Translations under genes and position numbers: made by a program
Notes under the pieces: generated by a model
The model's input: only the letters and a program-made list of their open reading frames with translations
The model's database searches: none
Told to the model about the DNA's origin: nothing
Shown here: one piece after another, positions 8,334-15,899 of the stretch
Layout: every line of letters begins with the position of its first letter
Numbering within the stretch: the first letter of the stretch is position 1
NCBI GenBank assembly: GCA_963819115.1
Contig: CAWFUR010000011.1
Coordinates: forward strand, 434,001 to 498,000
Direction of reading: 5' to 3'
From: JACVRW01 sp963819115
Lineage (GTDB): Bacteria > Actinomycetota > Thermoleophilia > Solirubrobacterales > Thermoleophilaceae
Length of the DNA: 64,000 bases

Positions 8334-9341
8334 TCAGCCGTCGTCCTCGGGAGGCACCGGCTTCTGACGTGCCTTCACGGCCTTTGCTCCGGCGGAGCTC
8401 TCTGACGGAGCGGCGGGCTTCTCGGGCGGGGCGTCGGGCTCCGGATTGCCGTTGGTCTCCTGCCGGGCGCTGGGCGGCCGCGCCACGCGGCGCGGCGCGG
8501 CGTGGCGGGGCTCCTCCGGAGCGGCAGGCGCCGGTGCGGGGGGAGCGGCCGGACTCCGGGGAGGGGTGGGCTTGGTCGGGGTGGTGAGGCCGCGCGGGAC
8601 CTGAGCCGCCGGCCGCACGGCCGGCACCGACCTCGGTATCGACTTCGGCGCGAGCCCGAAGCGCACCTCCGGGTCAGGCCGCGATTGTCCTCCGTTCTCC
8701 GCCGGCTCGGTCTCCGTGGTCCCGCCGCTCTCTGCTGCCGGGGAACGCGCGAAGAACCGCCGCAGGCGAGGTTCCACCAGGAGCTCGCCCGCCACCAGCG
8801 CCACTCCCAGCGCCGAACCCACCAGCAGGGCAAGGATCACCACCTGCACATTGCTCGGCCCGGTGCCGTCGCCGCCGGGGCCGGTGCTCAGGCGCTCGAG
8901 CACATACGCCGAGTAGCTCGCGGAGACATAGCTGGTAGCCGCGCGCCCATAACCGGCGGCCAGCCGGTTCACCACATCCCTGTTGGGCCCGGTCACGGTC
9001 GAGTCGATCAGCGTGCTGCCCGGCTCCGCGACCGCATCGACCGAGTAGGCGGGTGTGACCGTCAGGCCGGCCTCGGTCGCGCCCTGCCTGAGCATGGACC
9101 GGCTGCCCAGGACGCCGATGACGGTCTGGACCAGGGGGCTGTCCGACTTGAGCGCATCGAGGGCGGCGGGCTGGTCGTGAGTCGACACCGACGCGTCCGG
9201 GCGCATCACGAACTTGACCGTGGTCTGGTGCTCACCGGAGTCGCCGGTCGCCACCGTGGCCCCGGCGACGGTGAGGGCGGCCAGCATCGCGACGACCCAC
9301 CATCGCCGCGCGACGCGCGAGCCTAGAGCCGCAAGGTCCAT
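8334..9341 (-). CDS. Wzz-like chain-length/copolymerase membrane protein
   Basis: A 335-residue protein starting at ATG 9341, two bases after the sugar transferase stop. It has a membrane helix near the N-terminus (WWVVAMLAALTVAGATVA), an extracytoplasmic region of ~130 residues with the SMLRQGATEAGLTVTPAYSV pattern of Wzz/capsular copolymerases, and a second helix (VQVVILALLVGSALGVALVAG). The ~140-residue cytoplasmic tail is Pro/Ala-rich and disordered, with no Walker motifs, so it lacks a BY-kinase domain. The tail could bind other biosynthetic proteins. It likely controls polymer length with the adjacent ligase. Confidence 0.75.
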   Translation of the reverse strand: MDLAALGSRVARRWWVVAMLAALTVAGATVATGDSGEHQTTVKFVMRPDASVSTHDQPAALDALKSDSPLVQTVIGVLGSRSMLRQGATEAGLTVTPAYSVDAVAEPGSTLIDSTVTGPNRDVVNRLAAGYGRAATSYVSASYSAYVLERLSTGPGGDGTGPSNVQVVILALLVGSALGVALVAGELLVEPRLRRFFARSPAAESGGTTETEPAENGGQSRPDPEVRFGLAPKSIPRSVPAVRPAAQVPRGLTTPTKPTPPRSPAAPPAPAPAAPEEPRHAAPRRVARPPSARQETNGNPEPDAPPEKPAAPSESSAGAKAVKARQKPVPPEDDG

Positions 9342-9343
9342 GC

Positions 9344-10711
9344 TCAGTAGGCCCCTCTGGATTCGAACACGGAGCGTATGGTGGCGAGTACGAGTTGCAG
9401 GTTCACCCGTATGGAGCGTGACCGGGTCTGGCGGATGTCGAGCCGGCAGCGCTCGGCGAAGTCCACGCGCCCCCGTCCCTCGGCCTGCCAGCGGCCCACC
9501 AGGCCTGGTGTCGCGTCGAGGCGCTCGCTCTGCCAGAGGTCATAGTCCGCGATCTTCACCGAGCATGGCCGGGGCCCGACGAACGTCATCTCCCCGCGCA
9601 GGATGTTATGGAGCTGGGGAAGCTCGTCGAGGGAGTACTTGCGGAGGAGGCGCCCGACCCTGGTCACGCGCGGATCTTCGGCGATCTTGAAATCCGGCCA
9701 GGCCATGGTGTTCATGTGCTTGAGCGTCTCCTTCAAGCGCTCGGCGTCCCGCGTCATGCTGCGCAGCTTGAACAACTCGAATGGCCGTCCGTCCCGCCCC
9801 AGGCGCTTGATGCGCACGAATGCCGGACCGGGTGAGTCGAGCTTGACGGCGATCGCGAGCAGCGAGACCACGGGAACCACGATCGGGGCCGTGAGCGCGA
9901 GCACCAGAAGGTCGGCGACCCGGCGCAGCCGGACGCGGGGCGGCCGGGCCTCGAAGAGCACCGCGCGGCGGTCGGCCCCGGTCGCCGGCTGTCCGGTGGG
10001 CTCCGGACCACGTCGTTCGCGGCGGCCTGGGCTCGGGCCCGTGTCGTCTCCAGGGGGCCACGGCGCCTCCCGGGACCGGGCGAGCTCCTTGAGCAGGCCG
10101 AAGGTCTGTCCGTCGTTCGGGAAGGTGGCGGTTCCGAGGAGCAGGTTTCCGCGCGCCGCGGCCGGCACGCGCCCCAGGACGGTCATGGCCACTCGGTGGT
10201 CGGCTCCCGGGAGCACCACCACGAGACGGCCATTGGCCACGCTCACCACCGCGTCAGTCAGGCGCAGGCAGGGCACGAGCTCGCGCGCCGTCCGGGAGAG
10301 CCGGCGCGAGGATCCCCGGGTCGCCGCCGGCGAGATGCTCGCGACGGTGAGGCGGGACTCGTGACGCCGCGCGCGGGCGAACTCGCGCGCGACAGCGTCC
10401 GGGGGAGCGAACGTCGACAGTCCGAGCGAGAGGGCGGCGAACCGGTCCACCACCAGCATGAGCACCAACCCGAGGCCGACGAGAATCACGACGTCGGCGG
10501 CGTCATACGCCAGCGCGCACGCCCCCAGACATGCGATCGCGAGCGGCCAGGTGACCCGCGGGGGCAGCCTCACGGCACGGCCGGTCAGCACCACGACCTG
10601 GGCGGCCATGATCGCAGCGAAGCCGAGCAGCCACGGACCGTCGGCCCTCGCGAGGGCGGCGGACGTCACTGCGACCAGCGAACAGCCGGCCAGCCACATC
10701 ACGAGCAGCAT
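9344..10711 (-). CDS. Initiating sugar-phosphate transferase with GGDEF-like insert
   Basis: A 455-residue protein with a GGAGG-type ribosome-binding site 5 nt upstream of ATG 10711. Residues ~1-97 hold several membrane helices. Residues ~100-215 (FARARRHESRLTVASI, LRLTDAVVSVANGRLVVVLP, GTATFPNDGQTFGLLKEL) resemble a degenerate GGDEF fold in which the GGDEF loop reads ANGRL. Residues ~255-455 are a bacterial sugar transferase of the PssY/WcaJ type: a membrane helix, then KLDSPGPAFVRIKRLGRDG, FELFKLRSM, YSLDELPQLHNILRGEM and FVGPRP. It should load the first sugar-1-phosphate on undecaprenyl phosphate. As first gene it probably heads the operon. Confidence 0.88.
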   Translation of the reverse strand: MLLVMWLAGCSLVAVTSAALARADGPWLLGFAAIMAAQVVVLTGRAVRLPPRVTWPLAIACLGACALAYDAADVVILVGLGLVLMLVVDRFAALSLGLSTFAPPDAVAREFARARRHESRLTVASISPAATRGSSRRLSRTARELVPCLRLTDAVVSVANGRLVVVLPGADHRVAMTVLGRVPAAARGNLLLGTATFPNDGQTFGLLKELARSREAPWPPGDDTGPSPGRRERRGPEPTGQPATGADRRAVLFEARPPRVRLRRVADLLVLALTAPIVVPVVSLLAIAVKLDSPGPAFVRIKRLGRDGRPFELFKLRSMTRDAERLKETLKHMNTMAWPDFKIAEDPRVTRVGRLLRKYSLDELPQLHNILRGEMTFVGPRPCSVKIADYDLWQSERLDATPGLVGRWQAEGRGRVDFAERCRLDIRQTRSRSIRVNLQLVLATIRSVFESRGAY

Positions 10712-10810
10712 TCAGGCCTCCAGTTGACTCTTTACCCAGTCTGCGCACAGGACAAAGGTGCAGTCAAGCCACGTCGGTCATCTCGGACCCCTGCGGCCTT
10801 TCCGGACGCA

Positions 10811-10829
10811 CTACACTTTCTGAAGCGTG
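10811..10829 (+). promoter_or_regulatory. Possible -10 element for leaderless cysM transcript
   Basis: A TACACT hexamer at 10812-10817 lies 9 bases before the GTG start of cysM, with no Shine-Dalgarno between them. Such spacing fits a leaderless mRNA, common in actinobacteria. The -35 region is weak, so this is tentative. Confidence 0.3.
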
Positions 10830-11798
10830 TTCGAGCCCCGCCTCGACAACCGCCCCTGCGGAGGCAAGTACGGCGACATCGTCGCGGCCATCGGCCATAC
10901 GCCGCTGGTTGAGCTGAAGCGCCTGAGCCCCAAGCCCGGCGTCCGCATCTACGCGAAGCTGGAGGGCCACAATCCCACCGGCTCGGTGAAGGACCGCGTC
11001 GCGCGCGCGATGATGGAGCGGGCCGAGGAGGAGGGCCAGATCTCGCCCGGCCAGACCATCCTCGAGCCCACCTCGGGCAACACCGGCATCTCGCTCGCCA
11101 TGATCTGCAGCCGCAAGGGCTATCCGCTGAAGGTCGTGATGCCCGACAACGTGACCCAGGAGCGCACCCAGCTCCTCCACATGTACGGCGCGGAGATCGT
11201 GTACTCGCCCGGGGCCCAGGGGTCCAACGGCGCGGTGAACATGGCGCTCGAGATGGCCGCGGCCGACGCCTCCTACTACATGCCCTACCAGTACGGGAAC
11301 CCGGCCAATCCGGACGCCCACTACCACGGCACGGCCGTCGAGATCCTCGAGGAGCTCGATGACGTGGCCGCGTTCGTGGGCGGGCTCGGCACGGGCGGCA
11401 CCCTCATGGGCAACGCGCGCCGGCTCAAGGAGGAGAACCCCGAGACCCTGATCGTGGCCGCGGAGCCGCTGCAGGGCGAGCTGGTGCAGGGCCTCAGGTC
11501 ATTGGAGGACGGCTACATCCCGCCGATCATCGACCTCTCGCTACTCGACCGGAAGATCTTCGTGTCCAACCACGACAGCGTGGTCTGGACCAAGCGGCTG
11601 CTCCACGAGGAGGGCCTGTTCGTTGGCGTCTCGAGCGGCGCCGTTGCGGCCATCGCCGTGCGCGTGGCCAATGAGCTCGACGAGGGCAACGTGGTCTTCG
11701 TCGCACCGGACGACGGCTGGAAGTACCTCAGCTCGGGCGTCTACACCAAGCCGATCGAGGAGCTCGACGAGGCCCTCGACACGGCGTCCTTCTGGTAG
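10827..11798 (+). CDS. cysM: Cysteine synthase, CysM (CysO-dependent type)
   Basis: A 323-residue PLP enzyme of fold type II, GTG start. NPTGSVKDR holds the PLP lysine, EPTSGNTGISLA binds the cofactor and substrate carboxylate, and GGLGTGGTLMG binds the phosphate. YQYGNPANPDAHY and DDGWKYLSSGVY closely resemble mycobacterial CysM, which uses O-phosphoserine and the thiocarboxylated carrier CysO rather than sulfide plus O-acetylserine. A Mec-like JAMM protein lies at 15960, supporting this assignment, though no CysO gene is in the window. Its TAG stop is the first part of a tandem hairpin-repeat array. Confidence 0.92.
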   Translation: MFEPRLDNRPCGGKYGDIVAAIGHTPLVELKRLSPKPGVRIYAKLEGHNPTGSVKDRVARAMMERAEEEGQISPGQTILEPTSGNTGISLAMICSRKGYPLKVVMPDNVTQERTQLLHMYGAEIVYSPGAQGSNGAVNMALEMAAADASYYMPYQYGNPANPDAHYHGTAVEILEELDDVAAFVGGLGTGGTLMGNARRLKEENPETLIVAAEPLQGELVQGLRSLEDGYIPPIIDLSLLDRKIFVSNHDSVVWTKRLLHEEGLFVGVSSGAVAAIAVRVANELDEGNVVFVAPDDGWKYLSSGVYTKPIEELDEALDTASFW

Positions 11799-11958
11799 GA
11801 CGGCATGCTCCGGTGCTCGCCCGACCAACGCTCGGGCTGCGCTCCTCGCTAGGACGGCATGCTCCGGTGCTCGCCCGACCAACGCTCGGGCTGCGCTCCT
11901 CGCTAGGACGGCATGCTCCGGTGCTCGCCCGACCAACGCTCGGGCTGCGCTCCTCGCT
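11797..11958. repeat. Three perfect tandem copies of a 54-bp hairpin repeat
   Basis: Three head-to-tail 54-bp copies without spacers lie between convergent cysM and tatA. Each contains a GCCCGA / TCGGGC stem with a 7-base loop, flanked by GGTGCTC and TGCGCTCC. The array begins within the cysM stop codon. It belongs to the dispersed family also seen near 13850, 15900, 19300, 20100, 60150, 60650, 62940 and 63350. It could terminate transcription in both directions, although no U-tract follows. Confidence 0.9.
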
Positions 11959-11964
11959 AGGACG

Positions 11965-12270
11965 CTAGCTCTGTTTTTCAGCCGGCTCCGGATCGGCTGA
12001 CTCGTGCTCCGAGGCGGTCTTCACGGCCTCGGCGGCCGCTTCCTTCAGCTCCTCGGGGTCGGCCGCCTCCACCTCGTCCGGCTCGTCGTCGTCCTCGTCC
12101 GGCTCCTCGTCGTAGCCGTGGTCGTCGTGGTCGCCTGAGAGCGAGTCCCGGAACTCCCGAACCCCGGTGCCGAGCGAGCGCGCGGCGTCGGGGAGGCGCT
12201 TGGGTCCGAGGAAGATGAGCGCGACCACGAGGATCACGATGAGCTCGAGCGGGCCGGGAGCGGAGATCAT
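11965..12270 (-). CDS. tatA: Sec-independent translocase subunit TatA/TatE
   Basis: A 101-residue protein starting at ATG 12270. The single N-terminal helix GPLELIVILVVALIFLGPKR with its FGPK-like hinge (LGPKRLP) and the following amphipathic helix DAARSLGTGVREFRDSLSG are diagnostic of TatA. The C-terminal half is extremely acidic (DEEPDEDDDEPDEVEAADPEE). TatA oligomers form the protein-conducting element of twin-arginine export. It is the last gene of an operon whose first two products carry apparent Tat signals, with only 10 bp to the cupredoxin gene. No tatC is visible. Confidence 0.92.
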   Translation of the reverse strand: MISAPGPLELIVILVVALIFLGPKRLPDAARSLGTGVREFRDSLSGDHDDHGYDEEPDEDDDEPDEVEAADPEELKEAAAEAVKTASEHESADPEPAEKQS

Positions 12271-12280
12271 GCGACGCAGG

Positions 12281-12682
12281 CTAGTGCACGACCTCGACCG
12301 TCCCAACCATGAACGGATGGAACCGGCAGTAGTACGGATACCGGCCCGGCTTCGTGAAGACGACGGTGGCGCTTCGGCCGCTCCTGACGCGCCCCGTTTC
12401 GAAGCTCCCGCCCGTGCCTTCCTCGGCCGTGGCGGTGTGCGGGGCGCGGTCCATGTCGGTCCATCTCACGGCCTGGCCGGCACGGATCCGAACCCGTCGC
12501 GGCCGGTACCCGAAGCTCTTCATGGGCACGTTCACGGTCACCGGCATGGCGGGTTCACGGCCCAGGGGCACCGACGGCGGCCCGGGCGCGCCCTGGGCGG
12601 CGTCCTCCGGTCCGCATCCCGCGAGCACGCCCGCGGCGAGCACGGCGAGCAGCGAAGCGCCCGTTGCGGTGTGGCTCGCCAT
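12281..12682 (-). CDS. Cupredoxin (plastocyanin-like) lipoprotein
   Basis: A protein of 133 residues. The signal ends at a lipobox (VLAAGVLAGC), so it should be lipid-anchored outside the membrane. The cupredoxin domain shows MKSFGYRPRRVRIRAGQAV, the first copper His in APHTATAEE, and the Cys-His-Met cluster in YYCRFHPFM, giving a type-1 copper site. I chose ATG 12682, which has an AAGGGA-like site upstream; an earlier start at 12721 would add 13 non-signal residues. Likely an electron carrier or copper-binding protein, co-transcribed with the ferritin-like proteins and TatA. Confidence 0.88.
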   Translation of the reverse strand: MASHTATGASLLAVLAAGVLAGCGPEDAAQGAPGPPSVPLGREPAMPVTVNVPMKSFGYRPRRVRIRAGQAVRWTDMDRAPHTATAEEGTGGSFETGRVRSGRSATVVFTKPGRYPYYCRFHPFMVGTVEVVH

Positions 12683-12735
12683 GTCGGTGATCCCTTCGGC
12701 CGTTCGGCCGATCCGGATCACCGTGAGGGGCGTAA

Positions 12736-13281
12736 CTAGCCGGATTGGGTGCTGCCGGAGCGCCGGTCGCCGGGCTCGAAGGCGCGCGTCAGGTTCGTCT
12801 CGCCGAGTGACTTACGGAGGAGCACGAGGTGTTGGGCGTGGCTCGCCATGACGCTCCCGAGCGGTTGGAGCAGCGTTGGGTCGCCGAGGTTGGTGACCGC
12901 GTCCGCGTAGGCCGCCACCGCGTCGGACTCACTCGTCAGGGCGAAGCGCAGGAAGGCCCTTCGGCCTGCGGCCAGCGCCCGGGTCAGCTCCGGCTCGGGC
13001 ACGGTGGCCACCGCACCGCCCCCGGGGCGTCTCTTCACGACTCGCCCTAGGCCGTCGGCGTGTTCGCCCTCGTGGCCGGCGAGCAGGTTCGCGAGCGCCA
13101 CGTCCACCACGCGCCTGCGCGCGGCTGTCTCGTAGGCGGAGCGCAGCCGGATCTCGAGCGCCAGCAGCCGCTCGAGCACCTGCTTGTCGGCGCTCGACCG
13201 GGCGGGGGCCGGGGCGGCCAGCACGAGCGCGCCGGCGGCGGTGGCCGTGGCGGCCAGGGCGGCGCGGCGGTCCAGGCTCAT
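12736..13281 (-). CDS. Ferritin-like protein with Tat-type signal (second of pair)
   Basis: A 181-residue protein. Its N-terminus SLDRRAALAATATAAGALVL is a twin-arginine-type signal ending near APAPARS. The mature part is a helical bundle with the ALEIRLRSAYETAARR and LLAGHEGEHADGL segments, the E...E..H spacing of ferritin-like diiron folds, and MASHAQHLVLLRKSL in the last helix. Metal binding is inferred from the family. ATG 13281 overlaps the preceding gene's stop (ATGA), so the two are translationally coupled. Function unknown; related proteins are annotated only as ferritin-like domain proteins. Confidence 0.75.
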   Translation of the reverse strand: MSLDRRAALAATATAAGALVLAAPAPARSSADKQVLERLLALEIRLRSAYETAARRRVVDVALANLLAGHEGEHADGLGRVVKRRPGGGAVATVPEPELTRALAAGRRAFLRFALTSESDAVAAYADAVTNLGDPTLLQPLGSVMASHAQHLVLLRKSLGETNLTRAFEPGDRRSGSTQSG

Positions 13282-13820
13282 GAGGTTCCCGTCACGAATG
13301 CGTCTGGCGTTGGGGGTGCCCCGGCCAGGTCCCGCACCCAGGCGAGGTGCTCCGCCTCGCCCGCGGCCATCGCGGCGGCGGCGCGGCGCAGGTCGCCGGC
13401 CGGCAGCTTGGCGAGCGCGTCGAGGTGCGCCCGGACGAGGCGCTCCTCGAGGTCGCGAGCCAGCAGCAGGGCGTCGCGCTCGTCTCTGAGGCGGGGGAAG
13501 GTGCGTGCGTACTCCGCCGCGGGCCGGCCCTGCACCGGGTGGCCCCCGAGGCCCTCGACCAACTCGGACAGGCGGGCAACGTGATCGGCCTCCTGCGCGG
13601 CGATCTCTCGCAGGTGCGCGCGTGTGTCCGGCCCGGAAACCCGGGCCGCGGCGGCGTAGGCCGCGATCCCCGCGTGCTCGAGCGCCAGCACCGAGTTGAG
13701 GAGCCCGGCGCCTGAGCCGGGTCGTGGGCCGCGTGGGGCCGGCGCGTTGCCCCCGCCGCAGGCGGTGATGCCGAGCGCCGCCGCGGCGAGCGCACCACGC
13801 CTGGTAACTGTCCCGGCCAC
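13278..13820 (-). CDS. Ferritin-like protein with Tat/lipoprotein signal (first of pair)
   Basis: A 180-residue protein whose start GTG 13820 sits in the centre of a perfect 12-bp inverted repeat. The N-terminus TVTRRGALAAAALGITACGG combines two arginines with a lipobox-like Cys. The mature part has SVLALEHAGIAAYAAAARV, LREIAAQEADHVARLSEL and MAAGEAEHLAWVRDL, repeating the E..H spacing of a four-helix ferritin-like bundle. It heads an operon with a second ferritin-like protein, a cupredoxin and tatA, suggesting a Tat-exported redox/metal system. The partner and substrate are unknown. The start codon could also lie elsewhere if the hairpin is regulatory. Confidence 0.75.
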   Translation of the reverse strand: MAGTVTRRGALAAAALGITACGGGNAPAPRGPRPGSGAGLLNSVLALEHAGIAAYAAAARVSGPDTRAHLREIAAQEADHVARLSELVEGLGGHPVQGRPAAEYARTFPRLRDERDALLLARDLEERLVRAHLDALAKLPAGDLRRAAAAMAAGEAEHLAWVRDLAGAPPTPDAFVTGTS

Positions 13821-13832
13821 GGCCGGGACAGT
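13807..13832. promoter_or_regulatory. Perfect 12-bp inverted repeat around a start codon
   Basis: Arms ACTGTCCCGGCC (13807-13818) and GGCCGGGACAGT (13821-13832) flank a 2-base centre. The GTG start of the ferritin-like gene (13820-13818, minus strand) falls at that centre, and no ribosome-binding site precedes it. It could be an operator of a dimeric repressor or an mRNA hairpin that hides the start. Confidence 0.7.
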
Positions 13833-13840
13833 AGTAAGTG

Positions 13841-13970
13841 CTCCGGTGCTCGCTGATGCTCCGGTACTCGCCCGGCCAACGCCCGGGCTCCGCTCCTCGC
13901 TGATGCTCCGGTACTCGCCCGGCCAACGCCCGGGCTCCGCTCCTCGCTGATGCTCCGGTACTCGTCCGGC
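13841..13970. repeat. Hairpin-repeat array, two full 47-bp copies plus partials
   Basis: Two identical 47-bp units (13855-13901 and 13902-13948) are flanked by partial copies. They belong to the same family as the 54-bp array near 11797 but the stem is GCCCGG / CCGGGC, so the last base pair changed on both sides together. The array lies between the TetR stop and the ferritin-like operon start. Confidence 0.85.
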
Positions 13971-14579
13971 CTAGGCGGTCTGAGGCACGCCGGCCACCAG
14001 GCGCTCGAACAGGCGCTCCAGGGCGGGGCGCAGGCGGTCGCGCTCGAAGCCCGGCCGCGGTGCGGCAAGCTCCTCGAACATCAGCCCGGAGACCGCGGCC
14101 ACGATGATCGGCGCGTCGGCCGAGGGATCGTCGGAGCCGACCGCGCGGGCTCCCATCTCGGCGAGGCGAAGGTGTGTGGCTCGCACCTGCGCGGCCTCGG
14201 GTCGCAGCGCCGGGCGCCGGGCGGCCTCGAGCCCCAGCTCGTAGAGCGCGAGGTGGCGGGTGCGGTGGGCGTCGAGCTCCCCGGCCAGGGCGGCGGCCAT
14301 GGCCTGCGCCCATTCGCTCACCGTGAGCTCGCGCGTGGCGAGGTCCACCACGAGGCGCTCGAAGCGCTCGACCTCCGCCCGGGCGGCGTAGCGCAGCGTC
14401 TCCTCGAGCAGCTCGTCGCGCGAGGAGAACCAGTACGTGGTGGCCGAGAGCGGCAGGCCGGCGAGCGCGGCCACCGCCCGGTGGGTCACGCCGTCCGTGC
14501 CATGCGCGGCGATGACCTCGAGCGTCGCGCGGAGAATCGCGTCGCGCCGGGCCTCGCCCCTCGGAGCATCTTGGTACAT
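13971..14579 (-). CDS. TetR-family transcriptional regulator
   Basis: A protein of 202 residues. The N-terminal helix-turn-helix is clear: RRDAILRATLEVIAAHG, VTHRAVAALAGLPLSATTYW and FSSRDELLEETL, typical of TetR regulators. The C-terminal ligand-binding domain (~150 residues) has no assigned ligand. The ATG at 14579 lies inside one of two 14-bp palindromes in the 48-bp gap to the divergent oxidase gene, so it very likely represses itself and that gene. A TetR gene also lies beside R2lox in mycobacteria. A fatty acid or other lipid is a plausible inducer given the neighbour's fold. Confidence 0.9.
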   Translation of the reverse strand: MYQDAPRGEARRDAILRATLEVIAAHGTDGVTHRAVAALAGLPLSATTYWFSSRDELLEETLRYAARAEVERFERLVVDLATRELTVSEWAQAMAAALAGELDAHRTRHLALYELGLEAARRPALRPEAAQVRATHLRLAEMGARAVGSDDPSADAPIIVAAVSGLMFEELAAPRPGFERDRLRPALERLFERLVAGVPQTA

Positions 14580-14586
14580 TTGTGCC
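14573..14586. promoter_or_regulatory. Candidate TetR operator 1
   Basis: GGTACATTTGTGCC is an imperfect palindrome (GGTAC-n4-GTGCC) overlapping the regulator's own start codon. It repeats the neighbouring perfect site with a centre-to-centre distance of 21 bp, two helical turns. Confidence 0.65.
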
Positions 14587-14593
14587 ACTTCTA

Positions 14594-14607
14594 GGTACAA
14601 ACGTACC
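14594..14607. promoter_or_regulatory. Candidate TetR operator 2
   Basis: GGTACAAACGTACC is a perfect 5-bp inverted repeat with a 4-base centre, in the short divergent region between the TetR gene and the R2lox-like gene. It is on the same face of the helix as the first site. Confidence 0.7.
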
Positions 14608-14627
14608 ATGGCGCTTTGGAGGACGAG

Positions 14628-15899
14628 ATGATCCTGGCCACCGCTTCCCCGCTCGACAACATCAGCTACGACGACCTGTACGCGCGATGGGAACGCGGCA
14701 ACTGGCGCGCCACCGAGCTGGACTTCACGCACGACAGGGCTCAGTGGGACAACGACTTCTCGGAGTTCGAGCGCAAGGCCGCGCTCTGGAACTACTCGCT
14801 CTTCTTCTGGGGCGAGGACGCGGTGGCCGACGGGCTCTCTCCGTACGTGGACGCCGCCCCGCTCGAGGAGCAGAAGTACTTCCTCACCACCCAGCAGGTG
14901 GACGAGGCCCGGCATGCCGTGTTCTTCAAGCGCTTCATGTCCGAGGTCGCGGGCATTGGCGGCACCACCGGCGAGGCGCTGGCGGCGATCCGCCCCCAGC
15001 TCACCTGGGGCTTCGTGCAGGTCTTCGACCGTCTCGAGCGCATGTCGGACGAGCTCCGGCAAGACCGCTCGATTCCCAAGCTCGCGCAGGCGATCACGCT
15101 CTACCACGTGATCATCGAGGCCACGATGGCCCAGCCCGGCCAGCACTTCATCGCCAGCTATCTGGAAGACAGCGGGCGGCTCCCCGGCTTCCGGGAGGGC
15201 ATGGAGCACGTGTCGCAGGATGAGCAGCGCCACATCGGCTTCGGCGTGAAGATGCTGAATGACCTGAGGGCGATGGACCCCGACCAGGTGCCCGCCGCGG
15301 TGGCCGACCTCCTCCGCGAGGTGATCCCGTGGACGGCCTCCGTGCTGGTGCCGCCGAACTGGGACGAGCGCTACGTGGAGTGCTTCGGCGCCTCGCTCGA
15401 GGACCTGGGGGAGGCGGGCGCCACCTCGCTCGAGACCAAGATGCGCATGGCGGGCATGCCCATCGACGAGCTGCCCGGACCGCCGGTCTTCCCCATTCCG
15501 GGCACGCCCCGTGAGCGAGCGAGGACCGGCAAGCAGATGGTCAAGGCCGGGTACCTGGGCGAGAAGACCGGGCCTCCGTCCAAGGACCCCGCGGACGTGC
15601 GCCTCCTGCTGGACGCGGTGGCCGCCGGCCTCGACGCCGGCCGCGCGCAGCGCCCCGGCACCATCCAGTGGGACTTCAGCGACGCGGAGCCCTGGCACGT
15701 GGTGGTGGCGAATGGCGACACGCGCGCCGAGCGCGGCGCCGCCCCGCAGCCCACCGTGCGCTTCCGCGCCCGCTTCGAGGACTTCGTGGACATCGCCGCC
15801 GGCCGCGAGGACCCGTTGCGCCTGGTCGCGCGCGGGCGCCTGCGCCCGCGCGGAGATCTGCGCTGGCTCTTCCGCTCGCGCGCGATGTTCCCCGCCTAG
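14628..15899 (+). CDS. R2-like ligand-binding oxidase fused to SCP2-like domain
   Basis: A 423-residue protein; GGAGGA six bases before ATG 14628 sets the start. Residues ~20-290 form a ferritin-like bundle of the ribonucleotide reductase R2 superfamily. Predicted metal ligands are E63, E93, H96, E164, E199 and H202 (DEARH and DEQRH motifs). V66 and Y159 sit at the spacing of the Val-Tyr pair that is cross-linked in Mn/Fe R2lox proteins. So it is more likely an R2lox than a true NrdB; no nrdA is near. Residues ~340-423 (WHVVVANGDTRAERG, RARFEDFVDIAAGRED, ARGRLRPRGDLRWLF) look like an SCP2 lipid-carrier domain, an extra part compared with ~310-residue R2lox. Probably repressed by the divergent TetR. 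Confidence 0.85.
   Translation: MILATASPLDNISYDDLYARWERGNWRATELDFTHDRAQWDNDFSEFERKAALWNYSLFFWGEDAVADGLSPYVDAAPLEEQKYFLTTQQVDEARHAVFFKRFMSEVAGIGGTTGEALAAIRPQLTWGFVQVFDRLERMSDELRQDRSIPKLAQAITLYHVIIEATMAQPGQHFIASYLEDSGRLPGFREGMEHVSQDEQRHIGFGVKMLNDLRAMDPDQVPAAVADLLREVIPWTASVLVPPNWDERYVECFGASLEDLGEAGATSLETKMRMAGMPIDELPGPPVFPIPGTPRERARTGKQMVKAGYLGEKTGPPSKDPADVRLLLDAVAAGLDAGRAQRPGTIQWDFSDAEPWHVVVANGDTRAERGAAPQPTVRFRARFEDFVDIAAGREDPLRLVARGRLRPRGDLRWLFRSRAMFPA

Noticed and set aside
11541..11936. Open frame on the minus strand through the 54-bp tandem repeats
   Set aside because: It repeats one translated unit (VGRAPEHAVLARSAARAL) three times because the repeat length is a multiple of three. It is not a real protein.
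11797..11958. CRISPR array
   Set aside because: The copies are directly adjacent with no spacers and no cas genes are present.
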